64,000 nucleotides of DNA from Aquanectria penicillioides (GCA_003415625.1 PYIU01000004.1:4868897-4932896); one strand, 5' to 3'. Counted from the stretch's first letter, positions 13,991-25,699 are shown. The notes: generated from the letters alone by a model not told the origin. Program-made: numbers and translations.

Positions 13991-15819
13991 TAGCATTTAG
14001 TTTAATAGTTTTACTCTTTTTAATTGCTAGTAAATTGCTTATATTATTGCTATTAAAGGGTTAAGTTTTATGCTTTACTTAATGGTATTAAAAGATTTTA
14101 ATAATTCCCTTAAACTAAAGGTTTTTTAGCTGCTAGTAGGATTTATTCCTATTAGCATTAGGTTTAATAAAATTAGGGTTAATATTTAGCCCTTATTTAA
14201 TAAACCCTTTAATTCTTTAGGGTCTATTAAATCCCCCTTTCTTTATTAAAATAGATTTTATAATAGTTTTTATAAAAATAGTAGATTGTCTATTAGTTCT
14301 TTCCCTTTTTCTATTAAAAGTTTTTAATTAAAGGTATTAAAGGTTATTGCCTTTTTTCTAGTAAATCCTTTTTAACTAGCTATAGATTTTTAATTGCAGT
14401 TAAAGTCCTTTAAGGAGCTTAAATATTATGCCTTTAAGCACTTTTCTAGCATTAGTCCTACTGTTTTAGTATTTAAAATAATGCTTTTAATTGTTTTTTA
14501 AGTAGATATAATTATATATTAGTTAATAATGTTTTAGTAAATAGAAAAAGCTTCTTTTTAAGGCTAACTAATATTTTATAGTTTGCTATTATTATTATAT
14601 ATCTAATAGAATAGATCCTTTAATTTATTAAAAATAAAAGAATTTACTAAAGTAATTCCTTTTATAGTATAAGTTGGATTTTATAGTAAAAAGGTCTAAA
14701 ACCTTTAAATTATAGCTAGATCTACTAATTGCAGCTTATTAATTGTGGTCTAGTTTTAAAAGGGGAAGAATTTTTTCTTAAGTTAGCTAGTCTTATTTAT
14801 TTAGCTTTTACTATTAATTTTAATAGTTTTACTAGTATTTTTATTATCCCTTTATAAGTTATTAACTTTTAGATAGTTAATAGGGACTGCAGCTATACAA
14901 TAGAAAGAAGCAATTATTACTACTTATTATAGTTTATTTATTTTATTATAAGTAATATTAAAAGTAACAGTCTTAACAATAAAACTATTATACTATTTAT
15001 TTTATAATTATACTAAAAGGCATATATATAGGCTCTATAATTATATTAAAATTAATAGCTTAGCTATAGATAATAATTAATTGTATATTAAACTTTACTT
15101 AATTTATATCTTAAGACTACTATAATAATAGGTCCTAAAGTATAAATATACTTATAGATTATTAACCTTTACTTAAGAGATATAAAGGCTAACTATTTAA
15201 GAGTACTATCTATTATATAATCTATATATATAATACTATTAATAAAATTTATTATTAGCCTATAGTCTATAAATAAAGTCTTTTAGCTTATAAAATAATT
15301 GCAATAAAAATGCTATTTTACTTTTTATAAGCTTAATTATAACTAAATATAAAATATATTATTTTAATATAATAACTCTAGCTTTAAGCAGTTTCTTTTA
15401 ATTGGTCTTTTTTGCTGCTATCTATTAAGTATGCTTTAATTGCTATATAATAGCACTACCCCCCTTTTAGGCGCATATAGTAATAATAGAAATAGTTAAG
15501 CTTTAATAATAACTATTTAATTTAATAGTTAAACTTAACCTTAAAGGTAAAGGCACCTTTCTTTTTTTAACTATTATAAACTTTACTTTTTTAAGGCTAG
15601 CTCTTATAGCTTATATATATATTCTAGCAGTTAGGGTTTTGCCCTTTAAACCTATAATTATTTTATATATATTTAATAGTAATTTATTTATTAACTAAAG
15701 CTTTATTAATAGTATAGGGATTATATTTTAATAGAAGATTTCTTTTTATATATAATTAAAATATTTAAATAGTCTATTAATTAGGTTTAACTTTTCTAGC
15801 TAATACTATATATTAAAGT

Positions 15820-17060
15820 TAAAGGGTACTAGTTAATAGATTTAATAGGTAAGCCTTTCTTAAAGGTTTTATACTAATATAAAGACTATACCTTTTAGGG
15901 CTTTATAATTTATTAATATTAAGAACTTTTTTAATAGTTTTAATAGATAATAGCTTTAGTGCTTTAGGCTTTCTATAATAGCTAAAAGCTTCTATTAGCC
16001 TATTGCCTAATATTATTTTATATCTAAAAGCTTCTTTAATTAATATATAACTAATCTCTATTAATTCTTTATTAATTAAAATAGAATGCTAGCTATTGCC
16101 TTAAGGGATATATCTATCTTTACTTTAATATATAAAGTAAAGTTTTAGTATTATAAAATAGTTATAAAATAAAAAGCCTTTTTTAGTTTTTAAAATGCCT
16201 TTTTAGCTTTTAGGCTTTAAATAAACTCTTTTATTTTATAGCCTTTTTTACTGCTTTTTAGTATTGCTATTAGTAGGCTAGTTATACTTAAGTATCTTAA
16301 GATAAATTTCCTATAAAAATTGCAAAAGCCTAAAAATACCTAAACCTTTTAATATATTTAAAGTAGCTTCTATTTAGCAATTATTTGCACTTTATTTAAC
16401 TTTATTTTTAAGCCTTTTTAAATTATTATATACTTTAGGAACTCTACCTTTTATTAATAGAATGCATATTTAAATAGCTTAATATATAATTATATTTTAT
16501 AGAGTTTTTATAAAACCTTTAATATATCCTTAATATATTATTTCTATATTTTAAAGTATACAATAATATTATTTAGGTATACTATATAATATATATCTAG
16601 CAATTTAATAAGTGTTTAATAGATATATACTTAAAAAGTGGCTAATGCATTAATTAAACTAAATAGCATTATTATATATTTAAAGTATTTATATTTTATT
16701 TAAAATGCAGTCTTTTAGCAATTGCTAGGCTTAATATAGATCTAATAGTAGGCATTTTAAATATTAATCTTTAAGATCTATTTTATATTAATTAAGCAGT
16801 TTAGTAAGTCCTTTATTAATAGCAATAAATAGTAGTTTTTAATAGTTATAGCATTAAAACCTTAATAATCTATATATAGTTATAGCATTCTATCCTTCTT
16901 TAGTATAAATAATATAAGGGCTCTTACTTTATTTATAAAGGTATTAATTTATTTATTTACTATATTTTTAATAATATACTCTTTTAGGGCTTTTGCCTAT
17001 TAGCTATTAATTAAATACATTAAACTATATAGTAGCTTTTTGCCCTCTTAAAGGTTAATG
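15820..17060 (-). pseudogene. gypsy pol remnant: reverse transcriptase and RNase H
   Basis: Minus-strand reading gives a classic chromovirus-like RT: LQLYIDYQGFNAITIKNYY, then KINIQNAYYQIYI, where the first catalytic Asp of the usual K-x-D-x-x-x-A-Y is Asn, then YIVYLNNIIVY for YLDD, with both Asp changed to Asn near 16.57 kb. RNase H follows with LLAIIESLKHQSYYLL and an L-x-N-Y-K-A-L motif (D-H-K changed to N-Y-K). All changes are G-to-A on the coding strand, as RIP predicts. Dead. Confidence 0.75.
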
Positions 17061-19128
17061 CTATACTTTACCCCTTTTAGAAATGGCAGCCCTTTAATAG
17101 CTTCCTTATTAAATATCTTTTATTTAAATTTTAGCTCTAAAGGCAATACTCTTAAAGCTAGCTTTAGCTCTTTACTTAATTTAGCTATTAATTGCTTATT
17201 TAGCAATAGTATACTATATATATATATAATTTAAACTTACTTTCTATTCTATAGGAGTTCTTTTGCAAATGCTTTTAGGTTAATTAAAGATATAGGCTTA
17301 TAGTTTTAAGTTATAGTTTAGGTATTAATCTTTATTTCTTTCTTCTTTATAGAGGCATTAAAGAGAAGTAGGTTACTAGCCCCTTTAGGGTATAGCATTT
17401 TAATAAACATTTATTTAATTTTTTAAGGAAAACCCTTTAAATAAATTAAAAAGAATATTAATATATATATACTATTAAAAAGAGTTACTTTACTCTAGAA
17501 ATTTTATAAGCTAAATGCCTTTTAATTCTTAGCTAAATATAGATCTAGCTCCTTAATTAGTTTTATACTAATAAGGTTAATTTATATATAGGTATTTATA
17601 TCTATATAGACCTTAACTTTAATATGCCCTTAAAGGGCAATTGCCTTATTTATAATAATATTCTTAATTAAGATTATCTTTAGTTTTAATATAAGAACTT
17701 TAACTATAGTCCCTATATCTTTTTATTTTTTAAGGAGTCCTAAAGTTCTTTAAGTATAGTACTAATAGATTAAATCTATATATATTTTTATAGTTAGGCT
17801 GGCTTTAGCTTATAGCCTTAGTCCCTAAAGCTCTTTTTAAGTAGCCTACAGTCTATAGTTAAGTAGCCTAGCCTATTATAGTTATAGTAATATAGTTAAT
17901 TTAATCTATTGCCTTTTGGCTTATTACTATATAGTTATTATTTTTATAACTTGCCTAAAGTATATAGACCCTTTAGGCTATAGAAACTTGCGCCCCCTTT
18001 AAATAAAGGCCTTAAATAGCTCTTTAAATAGATTGCTTTTTAAGGTCTATTTAAATTATTAAAAGAATAGTTTCTCTTATAATTCTTACTTAAAGCTTAC
18101 TTATTTTCCTTCTTAATATAGGCCTATAGCCTTTCTGCCTTATAGGCTATATCCTTTAGTTTTAGAAAGTCTATTTACTTGCAGTTTATTTTCTTCTTTA
18201 AGGATTTCTATAAGCTATAATAGTATTAATAGGCCCTATTTTTACTTTCTTCTTTATAATTTAAGGTCCTTAAGGATAAATATATTATGCTTTAAGCGCA
18301 AAAGTAATCTATTAGGGACTGCTTAATAGACTATTAAAGTTCTAGCAGCTTATTTTATAATTCCCTTTTTTAAAGGTTTAAGTCTATATACTTTTTTTAT
18401 ATAAAGTCAATAAAGTCTTACTATAAAGGGCTCTTTAGGCTCTCTTTATAGTTCCTCTATTAAGTTTATAGGCTAGGGTTAAATTTAATTATTGCCTATT
18501 ATATCTTCTATATATTAATATAGCTTAATTAAAGATTATTTATTAATTTAATAGCTTTTATTTAATTATTAATCTTTATACTTATTGCATTCTCTATAAG
18601 GGTTTTACAATTATAAAATAAAGGTTTTTTATAGTTCTTTCTTAAGTTTATTATAAAGCAATTAATTAATTATTTTAGGATTTATATTTATATTAATTGC
18701 TACTTTACTATTATTAACTATTATTTAATAAGCATTTAAATAACTTATTATAAGGCTCTATTTTATAGCTTCTTTATGCTTTATTATAAGGGCATATTAT
18801 ACTTATTAAATATTCCTTAATAGATTTATCTACCTTAAGATATTAATCTTAAGTTATAGCCTAATTAATATATATAGGAGTCTATTAATGCATTCTATCT
18901 TAAACTCCTTAAAGCTTTTTTAGCTATTAGCCTATTAATAGAATCCTAATTAATTAGTTCTAAAGGCTATTAGTATCCCCCTTTCTTTTAGAATTAAAAA
19001 GTAATTAGCTTATTAAAGTCCTATTGCTAATGCATTAGCAATCCCTTAAGTTATTTATTAATTAATTATATAGTTCTCTCTATTTTATGCTATACTAATT
19101 ACCCTATAGGGTATAGAAGTTAAAGAAT

Positions 19129-19321
19129 TATAAGGGTTAGTTAATTAAGGTAATATAAAATAGGTCTTTAGATAACTTATATATTATATATAAGCTTTAA
19201 CTTACTAAGCATTAATCTACTACTTAATAATATATTTTTTATTTAAGGTATAGCAGTATACCTATATAGCTATACTTAAGAGCCCTACTATCTATTAAGG
19301 TAAGTTCTTTATCTCTTTACA
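19129..19321. repeat. 193-bp LTR, copy A
   Basis: Near-identical in sequence and identical in length to 51993-52185. The ends are TATAAGGG and CTTTACA, consistent with a TG...CA LTR whose first G was RIPped. Its flanks are AGAAT and ATAAT, not an exact duplication, so it is either the 5' LTR of the minus-strand gypsy relic or a solo LTR. Confidence 0.75.
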
Positions 19322-20944
19322 ATAATAAGCTGCAGCAATTTCTAGGATTTAGGTAAAGGTTTTATTAGGGTTATAGTCTATAGCCTTATGGCCTTAAGGT
19401 TTTTTAAAGGCTATTTTTTCCTTAAGGAACTTATTTTTTATTGTTATAGCTATAATAAAGGTATTTTTATGGTCCATTTCCTTGCCTGCTTTTTATACTA
19501 TTATTTAAAGATTACAATTAATGTAATTTAAGTTCTTATGCATTAAATCTAGCTGTACCTACACTTCCCTTAAATTCTTTAGTATATACTAAAGGTAGTC
19601 TTTTAAGATCTTTTATTTTTTTAATGTTATTAGCGCCTAGCTTAGCAATAGAGGCCGGCTTAGCTAAACTGTTTTATTAAGGACCCTTTTAATATATATA
19701 GAGTAAATATTAATTGCTTTAAAGCTTAAATAGATGTTTTTAGTGTAAAATGCCTTTATTAAGGCCTTTTTATATACTTTAATAAAGCATTCTTTCTATA
19801 TTAATGCTAATATACTAAAAGAGGCAAAGCTATTAGTCTTTTAATAAAAATAGGTCTTTAAAGAAAAGAAAATGCCTATATTAAGCAGCTATATAATATA
19901 TAATATATATAATAGAAGGTATAATAGTTAAACTTTATTAAGTTAGGTATAGAATATAATATTAATAGTAATATATATTTTATGGCCATTAAGAATTAGG
20001 ATCTGCTAAAGACCTATTAATAGCTATATTTCTAGTAAAAAGACCTCTATAAACCATTTTTTAAAGATAATATTATTAGACTAGCCTAAAGGAGTTAAAT
20101 TATATTCTTAATTAGGGATTTTATTAGAAAACTATTGTCTTTAAAGGTTTTAGCTAGTAAAGATTACAACTGGCTAAAGATAGCATTTAGATGCACTTAT
20201 ATACTTAAGAATAAACACTTAAGTAGTTAAATCGCTTTTTGTAATTATTAAATATTATATAAAAGAGCTGCCTATTACTTTTCTAGCCTATATTTCCCCT
20301 TTTATAATACTAGTCTTATTTATATTATAGATCTAGCTATAGCTAATACTCTTAATCTTAATTTAATTATTAAGGCAGCTATAAAAGGCCTTAAGCCTTT
20401 TTAGTGTTATTATAAAGGTATAGGCAGCTTTAATAAACTATAATGCCTTTATTTTAATGATCTTATAGTATTAAATAAAGCGGTCAACTTAGTTATAACT
20501 AAAATGATTATTGTTATTACTAAAGCTTAAAATTATTTAAGTAAAGCTATCAATCTAATGCCTTAAAGGCAGCCGGCTAGCTTTTTCTTTATTAATGATT
20601 TAATTAATAAGGTCTTCCTCTTAAACTAGCGATAGTCTCTATATTTTTTGCTTTGCTGTATAGATATTAGTTACTTTAGAAAGTCAGTCTTATAAAGTAC
20701 TTTAAGGGATCCTATGCTGCTATGCAGCCGCTTGAATTAAGGTAGTTTTGGCGTCTCTAAGAGCCTTAGAAATTTAATATTTACGATCAGTAGGCATTGT
20801 AGAGTATTTTGGTTAAAATTTAAGTTCAATACAATGTAAATTGGCAATATTATAATCGAGTTCCTCTTAGGGGTAGTGATACAATGAAGTCGATGACGAT
20901 ATGGCGGACTTTAGGGGATGCCGGTGTTGTGGGGACCCACTCTA

Positions 20945-21099
20945 CTGTATTCTCTCGACAAATTGGACCACCTTAGCGTCGGCGGGATCTCCGCGTTTTA
21001 CAAGAAAAAGAAAATTCCAAGTCACATAATTGGCCGTGTGCACGTTTTGTGCACTTTCTTGAAGAAACTAAGGTGGTCCAATTTGTTGAGAGAATACGG
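20945..21099. mobile_element. 155-bp MITE, Tc1/mariner-like
   Basis: Terminal inverted repeats of exactly 32 bp (20945-20976 and 21068-21099) with two mismatches, flanked on both sides by TA (20943-20944 and 21100-21101). The ends read C[T/C]GTATTCTCTC[G/A]ACAAATTG going inward. A TA target duplication and a short non-coding interior indicate a miniature element mobilised by a Tc1/mariner/pogo-type transposase. The interior has a second small hairpin around GTGCACGTTTTGTGCAC. An 87-codon open frame across it is incidental. No related full-length element is in the window. Confidence 0.85.
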
Positions 21100-21258
21100 T
21101 ACTTCACGATCGATTAGAGTATTGAAATTGTATGGGCAAGTAGCATTTAGGGAGATTAATTTTGTTTTATGTTCTGTTTGAATTAACTACTCGAGTCTGA
21201 CTATCGTCGCCTTTGCGTTCTTTGCGTACCGGTTACTGTGTCGGGTCCATTGACATCT

Positions 21259-22341
21259 CTACTTTTCGCTATCAAAGACAATGCCGTTCGTTTTCCTCAT
21301 ATCCTCCATCACTGTGAGAACACCAACGGTTAGCTTTCTCAACTGGCTCTCAGCCTGCTTGTCGCCCTCTTGGATGATACGTCCAAGCTCCTTGGCCTCC
21401 CAGGTCAAATTCAAGAACCCGGTGTACTCGGGGTTCGTGTCAGCGAGCTGCTCAGCCTCCTTTGATCCACGCGGAATAAATTCTATCGTGTTGATATCAG
21501 TCACACCAGTTGCGCCATTGATCCTAATGGTGCCCTTTTCGCAGTAGATTTCGGTAGGTGCAGTCGAGGTGTAGATCTTGCTCGTCTGGGCGTGAACTGT
21601 GAACTTCTGCCCATGTTTCGAAGATTCTGGCGCGTATTGAAAAATAATGTGGCCACCGCCATCAACGCCAGTGCGAATGATGACAGGGAAGTAAGATTGA
21701 CTAGCAGGCTTCCCGAAGAGAGCTAAGGTGAACATGACGACATAGCAGCCCATGTCCCATAGACAACCTCCGCTGAACTTGGGCGAGAGGACGTTCGGCT
21801 CCTCTCCCTCTAGCACCTTGGCGTACCGCGAAGAATACACAGCCATACTGACACTAGCCCCGTAGATTGGCCCGAACTTCTCATTTCGCGTCTTTTCATC
21901 GTCAAGCAGGGTCTGTAGCTTTTGAAAATTGGGTTCTTGAATATGTCGGTAAGCCTCCAAGATGAATAATCCCTTCGAATCGGCGAGTGCATAGAGCGCC
22001 TCGAGCTCTTTTTTGTTTGAAGCAAATGGTTTCTCCATAATGATATGCTTTCCAGCATTGAGGCCCTTCATCCCTTGCTCATAGTGCAGTGAGTTTGGAG
22101 ACGCAATATACACAACGTCGATGCTTGAATCCTCGGACAGCATCATGTCCAAGTTGTCGTACACTTTGACAGCTGAAGCATCATTTATAGAAGGCGTCTC
22201 AGAGACAAATTTGTTCGCCGTATCGATGCTCCGTGAATACACTGCCTTGAGCTGGAACTTCTTGCTTTCGTGGCATGATTGGACAAATGAATTTGTGATC
22301 CAGTTCGTCCCGATGATTGCGAGTCCGAGGGGGGCTGACAT
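21259..22341 (-). CDS. Gfo/Idh/MocA-family NAD(P)-dependent oxidoreductase
   Basis: An intact 360-residue single-exon protein, the usual length for this family of sugar and cyclitol dehydrogenases. The start ATG lies in a good fungal context (AAGATGTC). The N-terminal Rossmann fold has LAIIGTNWIT at residues 7-16, a G-x-x-G-x-N nucleotide-binding turn. The family EKP motif is at 103-105, with Lys104 as the catalytic candidate. The substrate-domain signature GGCLWDMGCY at 191-200 corresponds to G-G-x-L-x-D-x-G-x-H/Y. There is no signal peptide, so it is cytosolic. The substrate cannot be told from sequence. It is the first gene right of the RIP block and is followed, same strand, by a broken aldehyde dehydrogenase. 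Confidence 0.88.
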   Translation of the reverse strand: MSAPLGLAIIGTNWITNSFVQSCHESKKFQLKAVYSRSIDTANKFVSETPSINDASAVKVYDNLDMMLSEDSSIDVVYIASPNSLHYEQGMKGLNAGKHIIMEKPFASNKKELEALYALADSKGLFILEAYRHIQEPNFQKLQTLLDDEKTRNEKFGPIYGASVSMAVYSSRYAKVLEGEEPNVLSPKFSGGCLWDMGCYVVMFTLALFGKPASQSYFPVIIRTGVDGGGHIIFQYAPESSKHGQKFTVHAQTSKIYTSTAPTEIYCEKGTIRINGATGVTDINTIEFIPRGSKEAEQLADTNPEYTGFLNLTWEAKELGRIIQEGDKQAESQLRKLTVGVLTVMEDMRKTNGIVFDSEK

Positions 22342-22876
22342 CTTGGCTGATAATTTGGTCGTAGCTTCTTTGGCGAGGTGGTTTTGGGTGGTTCAGGAAG
22401 ATACAACTTTCAATAATGATGCGCAGTAAAATGCTCCTCGACAAAAAGTTCGTGCGGGGTTGAGGCTACGATGTTCATAATGACAACGCTTCCCAAAAGT
22501 GGAGATGGCGTTGGTGGCAAACCAATAGCGAACGTCAGGAACCCCACCTCCAAAGGCATCAATCATCGGCTTGGTCACCGACTGTGTTCTTCAAGTGCGG
22601 CGCACTCACCGGCGATCCCTGCTTTACTCGTTTGTAAATGTGGTTTCAAGCTGTTTAGTCATCAACTTGGAACGAATATTTCAGCCTTCAGATGGAGCTT
22701 TTCGGCTGGAGTCGGGGCGGTTCATTTATACGCTGTGAGTTTCATAAACAGACACAGGACGAGCACTATGTGTGATTCCCAGATGATCCTGAGCATGTTC
22801 CCCGTGGCATTAAACCGTTTGGTCTAACGGCCCATCACATGGCTGGCAATACGGCGGTTTATAGTCTCCCTGGTTC
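22342..22876. other. Intergenic, no gene seen
   Basis: Lies between the 5' end of the Gfo/Idh gene and the 3' end of the aldehyde dehydrogenase remnant. It should contain the Gfo/Idh promoter, but I see no clear TATA box. Short open frames here have no recognisable similarity. Confidence 0.5.
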
Positions 22877-23590
22877 TTAAAGCATCAGTCCCATGTTGAC
22901 ATGAATCGCCTTGGCCTGCGTATAAGCTGAATGACTTGCCTCTCTAAGCTCCCTGCCAATTCCACTCTGCTTTGCGCCACCAAATGGAACTCGAAAATCG
23001 GAATCATTTGAGCTAATAACCCACACCATGCCTGCCTCTAATCTAGCTGCGACTCGATACGCGCGTTCCAGATCTCTTGCGAAGATAGCCGAACCGAGAC
23101 CATAAGAAGTGTTGTTGGCCAGACGGATAGCCTCGGCCTCTGTTATAAACAGGGCAATAGAGAAAAATGATCCAAATACCTCTTCTTGAAATATTTTCAT
23201 CTGTTCCGTGACTTGGGAGAAAACAGTGGGCTCAATGAAGAAGCCCTTCCCTTTGCCAACATCCTTCTGTGGATTGCCTCCAGTAAGTAGCTTCTCTCCC
23301 TCAGACTTACCAACTTCAATATACCCAAGAATTCTCTCGTATTATGCCTACGTGATTTGAGGGCCTTAAAATGTATCATCATCAAAAGGATTTCCAACCT
23401 TATGATTCGCAATAGCCTCTTGAAAGCGCAGCACATGCTCATCGTAGATGTTCTGTTGAACGAGAATTCGAGATGTTGCGGTGCAAATCTGGCCCTGGTT
23501 GCTCATTATTTCAATATGCCCCCATTTTGCAGCTTGGTCGAGGTCAGCATCTTTCAAGACCAGAAGATGTGATTTTCCACCAGTTTATGG
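22877..23590 (-). pseudogene. Aldehyde dehydrogenase, C-terminal remnant with RIP-type stops
   Basis: Encodes roughly the last 235 residues of an approximately 497-residue ALDH. The catalytic-cysteine block SNQGQICTATSRILVQ is intact, as are FQEEVFG, the NDSDFRVPFGG-x-KQSGIGREL block and the C-terminal tail. The frame is unbroken except for three closely spaced stops (minus-strand TAA at 23368-23366, TAG at 23350-23348, TAA at 23344-23342). These sit where family members have Gln, each explained by one CA-to-TA change. A further in-frame TAA lies at 23587-23585. The N-terminal NAD-binding half is missing, and nothing ALDH-like was found up to 24.3 kb. Non-functional. Known role of intact relatives: NAD(P)-dependent oxidation of aldehydes to acids. 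Confidence 0.85.
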
Positions 23591-24352
23591 GTTAACCGTG
23601 AGACGGATGCAGTGTGTTTCACGAAAAGAAAGAGAAACATTCCAGGGACGGTTTCCGGGAGCAGGCTGTGAAAAATAAGAGCATCCAGGTAAAGTTTTCA
23701 CATGAGGAGTGATAATTAGTCTTGTCTCCGGGTTCGGCCTGGAACAGCCTGCTTTAGCACACCTCTCACTGGCCCGATTAGGAAAAAACAGAGGTCCGTT
23801 TCGTGGGTGTAAAGAAAACGACGACTCATGTAATGAACAACGTGCTCGTGTACTGGTATACTCGGCATTTGCTAAATTACCAATTGCGTCATGACTAGGT
23901 CATTCATCAGCCTCAGCTCCGTAATCGGCAATTTTACTATGAATGGATTGCAAACTGAACTCGTGTCAAGTCTGGACAGACGCCCAAGTTTGAAAGAACG
24001 AATGAATCTTGTCGACGTATCACCTGCAGGAACCCTTATCCGCTACTACCTCCAACCCGCCGATTTGACTCCATCACAAGACATGGTGGGTCGAAAACTC
24101 CACCTGATTCAACTTAGCCTCAGCCATCGGGAATAGCGCGTCCCGTTTTCTGGCCCTTACTGGCCAGCCGTTGATCGAATTGCCACGCTACTGCTCCACC
24201 ACCAAAAAATTTCCTTTTCTAGAAGGCTGAATGAGACATTGACTTGAACATAAATAAGGTAATATTATGTGCCGAAGATTTTGGCTATTCAAGCACCTCC
24301 ATAACCTTCAATCTTCTGTTTCCTTGGCCATTCCTTGCTCATCTTGCCCAAC
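23591..24352. other. Intergenic with promoter of the FAD oxidoreductase gene
   Basis: No ALDH-like or other recognisable coding sequence. A TATA-like ATAAATAAGG stands at about 24250, roughly 100 bp before the ATG at 24353, and a pyrimidine-rich CCTTCAATCTTCTGTTTCC leader follows. Short open frames in this stretch are not supported. Confidence 0.45.
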
Positions 24353-25699
24353 ATGTCCGATTCCCCAGACGGCATCTACGAGAAGGGCCTTGTTGACCCC
24401 GGGTTCCCCGTAGCAAACTCCACCAAGCCCTTTTGGCTTACGGAGCCTTCCGTGCACAACAATCTTCGGTCACCATGGCCAAATTCCGTGGACATTGCCA
24501 TCATCGGCTCTGGCATGACGGCTGTCAGTCTCGCAAATACTCTCTACTCTAAGCAACCCAACTTGAAGATTGTCATCCTCGAGGCTCGCAATCTTTGCTC
24601 TGGAGCCACCGGCCGTAATGGCGGTCACATTAAGGCCATGAGCCCAGGATCGTGGTTTGAGCGAAAAGAACAGCTCGGGGTCCAAGAGGCCGTGCGTGTA
24701 ATGGAGTATGAGCATAGCCATCTCCAAGAGATGGCCTCTTGTATCAAAGCCAATAATATTGATTGCGACTTCCAGGCAATTGAGGGTCTGGACGTTTATC
24801 ACGATGAAAAGGTGTTCAGGAATGCGCTAGATGCCGTCGAAGACATGAAACGACACGCCCCCAGTCTTGGGGCGATCTACAAGATCTACACCACAAAGGA
24901 AGAGTTGACAGCAAGAAACTGCCCTGAAGAATGCATTGGAGCCATTGGAATGCCCGCCGGCTCCATGTGGCCATATAAAATGGTTACAGAGCTTTTCGAC
25001 AAAATGATCCGCGAAAATGGCTTGTTAGTCCAAACCAATACTCTTGTCACCGCCGTCTATGACGACGATGGCAACAATTTCGCTACAGTAAAGACGGATC
25101 GAGGCGAGATTCGAGCATCCCACGTCGTTCATGCCACGAATGCTTGGGTCAGCCGTTTAGTTCCGGAGTTGAGAAAATTTGTCTCTCCGGTACGAGCCAA
25201 CGTCCAACGTCAGGTTCCTCATCCATCCAAGAAGAGATTCAGAAATTCTTGGTGGATTAGATATGGAGAACATGACTACGAGTACATGATTCAGCGGCCA
25301 GATGGTGCATATGTAATAGGAAGAGCGGGTACAGGGCGTAGAGCCACTGCTGACGACAGTAGTGTGGATTTCTTGGCACACAGGCATCTGAAAGCAGTTA
25401 CTCCCCAGGTATTTGACTTTGGTACTAGAGATATTGAGACAACCCACGCCTGGAGTGGTTCTGTTGCTTTCACGTCTGATGGGAATCCCTTTATCGGCCG
25501 GTTGCCTTTTCCTGGCCGTCAACATCAATGGGTATGTGCGGCGTATTCAGGTATTGGTATGGTGAGGGCATTTAGATCCGCTCAGTTATTGGCCTTGTTG
25601 TTGCTCGGGGAACAAGTACCTACACTGTACCCTCGCTCAATGTTAATCACAAACTCCCGAGTTGAGGGTGGGCAGGACAAGATTCCGAGCAAGCTTTAG
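24353..25699 (+). CDS. FAD-dependent oxidoreductase, DAO family
   Basis: An intact 448-residue single-exon protein. I place the start at the ATG at 24353 (CCCAACATGTC); the frame is open a little further upstream but has no ATG there. The N-terminal FAD-binding Rossmann motif VDIAIIGSGMTA is at residues 46-57, followed by an E-A-R strand end near 77 and SGATGRNGGH at 83-92, the signature of the DAO/glycine-oxidase/gamma-glutamylputrescine-oxidase group. The C-terminal flavin block has W-S-G...FTSDGNPFIG and A-A-Y-S-G-I-G-M, where relatives usually have G-H-G-M. Family members oxidise amines or amino acids to imines with production of H2O2. No signal peptide or clear PTS1 (it ends SKL, see findings). 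Substrate unknown. Confidence 0.88.
   Translation: MSDSPDGIYEKGLVDPGFPVANSTKPFWLTEPSVHNNLRSPWPNSVDIAIIGSGMTAVSLANTLYSKQPNLKIVILEARNLCSGATGRNGGHIKAMSPGSWFERKEQLGVQEAVRVMEYEHSHLQEMASCIKANNIDCDFQAIEGLDVYHDEKVFRNALDAVEDMKRHAPSLGAIYKIYTTKEELTARNCPEECIGAIGMPAGSMWPYKMVTELFDKMIRENGLLVQTNTLVTAVYDDDGNNFATVKTDRGEIRASHVVHATNAWVSRLVPELRKFVSPVRANVQRQVPHPSKKRFRNSWWIRYGEHDYEYMIQRPDGAYVIGRAGTGRRATADDSSVDFLAHRHLKAVTPQVFDFGTRDIETTHAWSGSVAFTSDGNPFIGRLPFPGRQHQWVCAAYSGIGMVRAFRSAQLLALLLLGEQVPTLYPRSMLITNSRVEGGQDKIPSKL

Larger units (their letters stand above)
14000..19321 (-). mobile_element. Ty3/gypsy LTR retrotransposon relic 2, minus strand
   Basis: Read on the minus strand the order is: LTR (19321-19129), gag-like region (18-19 kb), zinc knuckle (17889-17848), protease-like region (about 17.5-17.3 kb), reverse transcriptase (about 17.06-16.5 kb), RNase H (about 16.02-15.82 kb), then a poorly readable integrase region. 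The knuckle reads Y-Y-N-Y-N-R-L-G-Y-L-T-I-D-C, so three of the four CCHC ligands were lost by TGC/TGT/CAC to TAC/TAT. The left limit is a guess because no matching second LTR was found. Confidence 0.65.
1..20690. repeat. RIP-degenerated A+T-rich repeat block, left
   Basis: Very low G+C, almost no CpG, and dense TAA/TAG in every frame. Where protein similarity can still be read, the stops sit where CAA, CAG, CGA or TGG codons are expected, which is the footprint of repeat-induced point mutation on both strands. The block holds at least two Ty3/gypsy relics in opposite orientation. It changes to normal composition over about 20.6-20.8 kb. No intact gene was found in it. Confidence 0.9.

Noticed and set aside
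20918..21181. 87-codon open frame at the left edge of island 1
   Set aside because: It runs straight through the MITE and both of its inverted repeats; no domain, so coincidental.
22471..22827. 118-codon plus-strand frame between the oxidoreductase and aldehyde dehydrogenase
   Set aside because: No recognisable features; lies in the promoter side of the Gfo/Idh gene.
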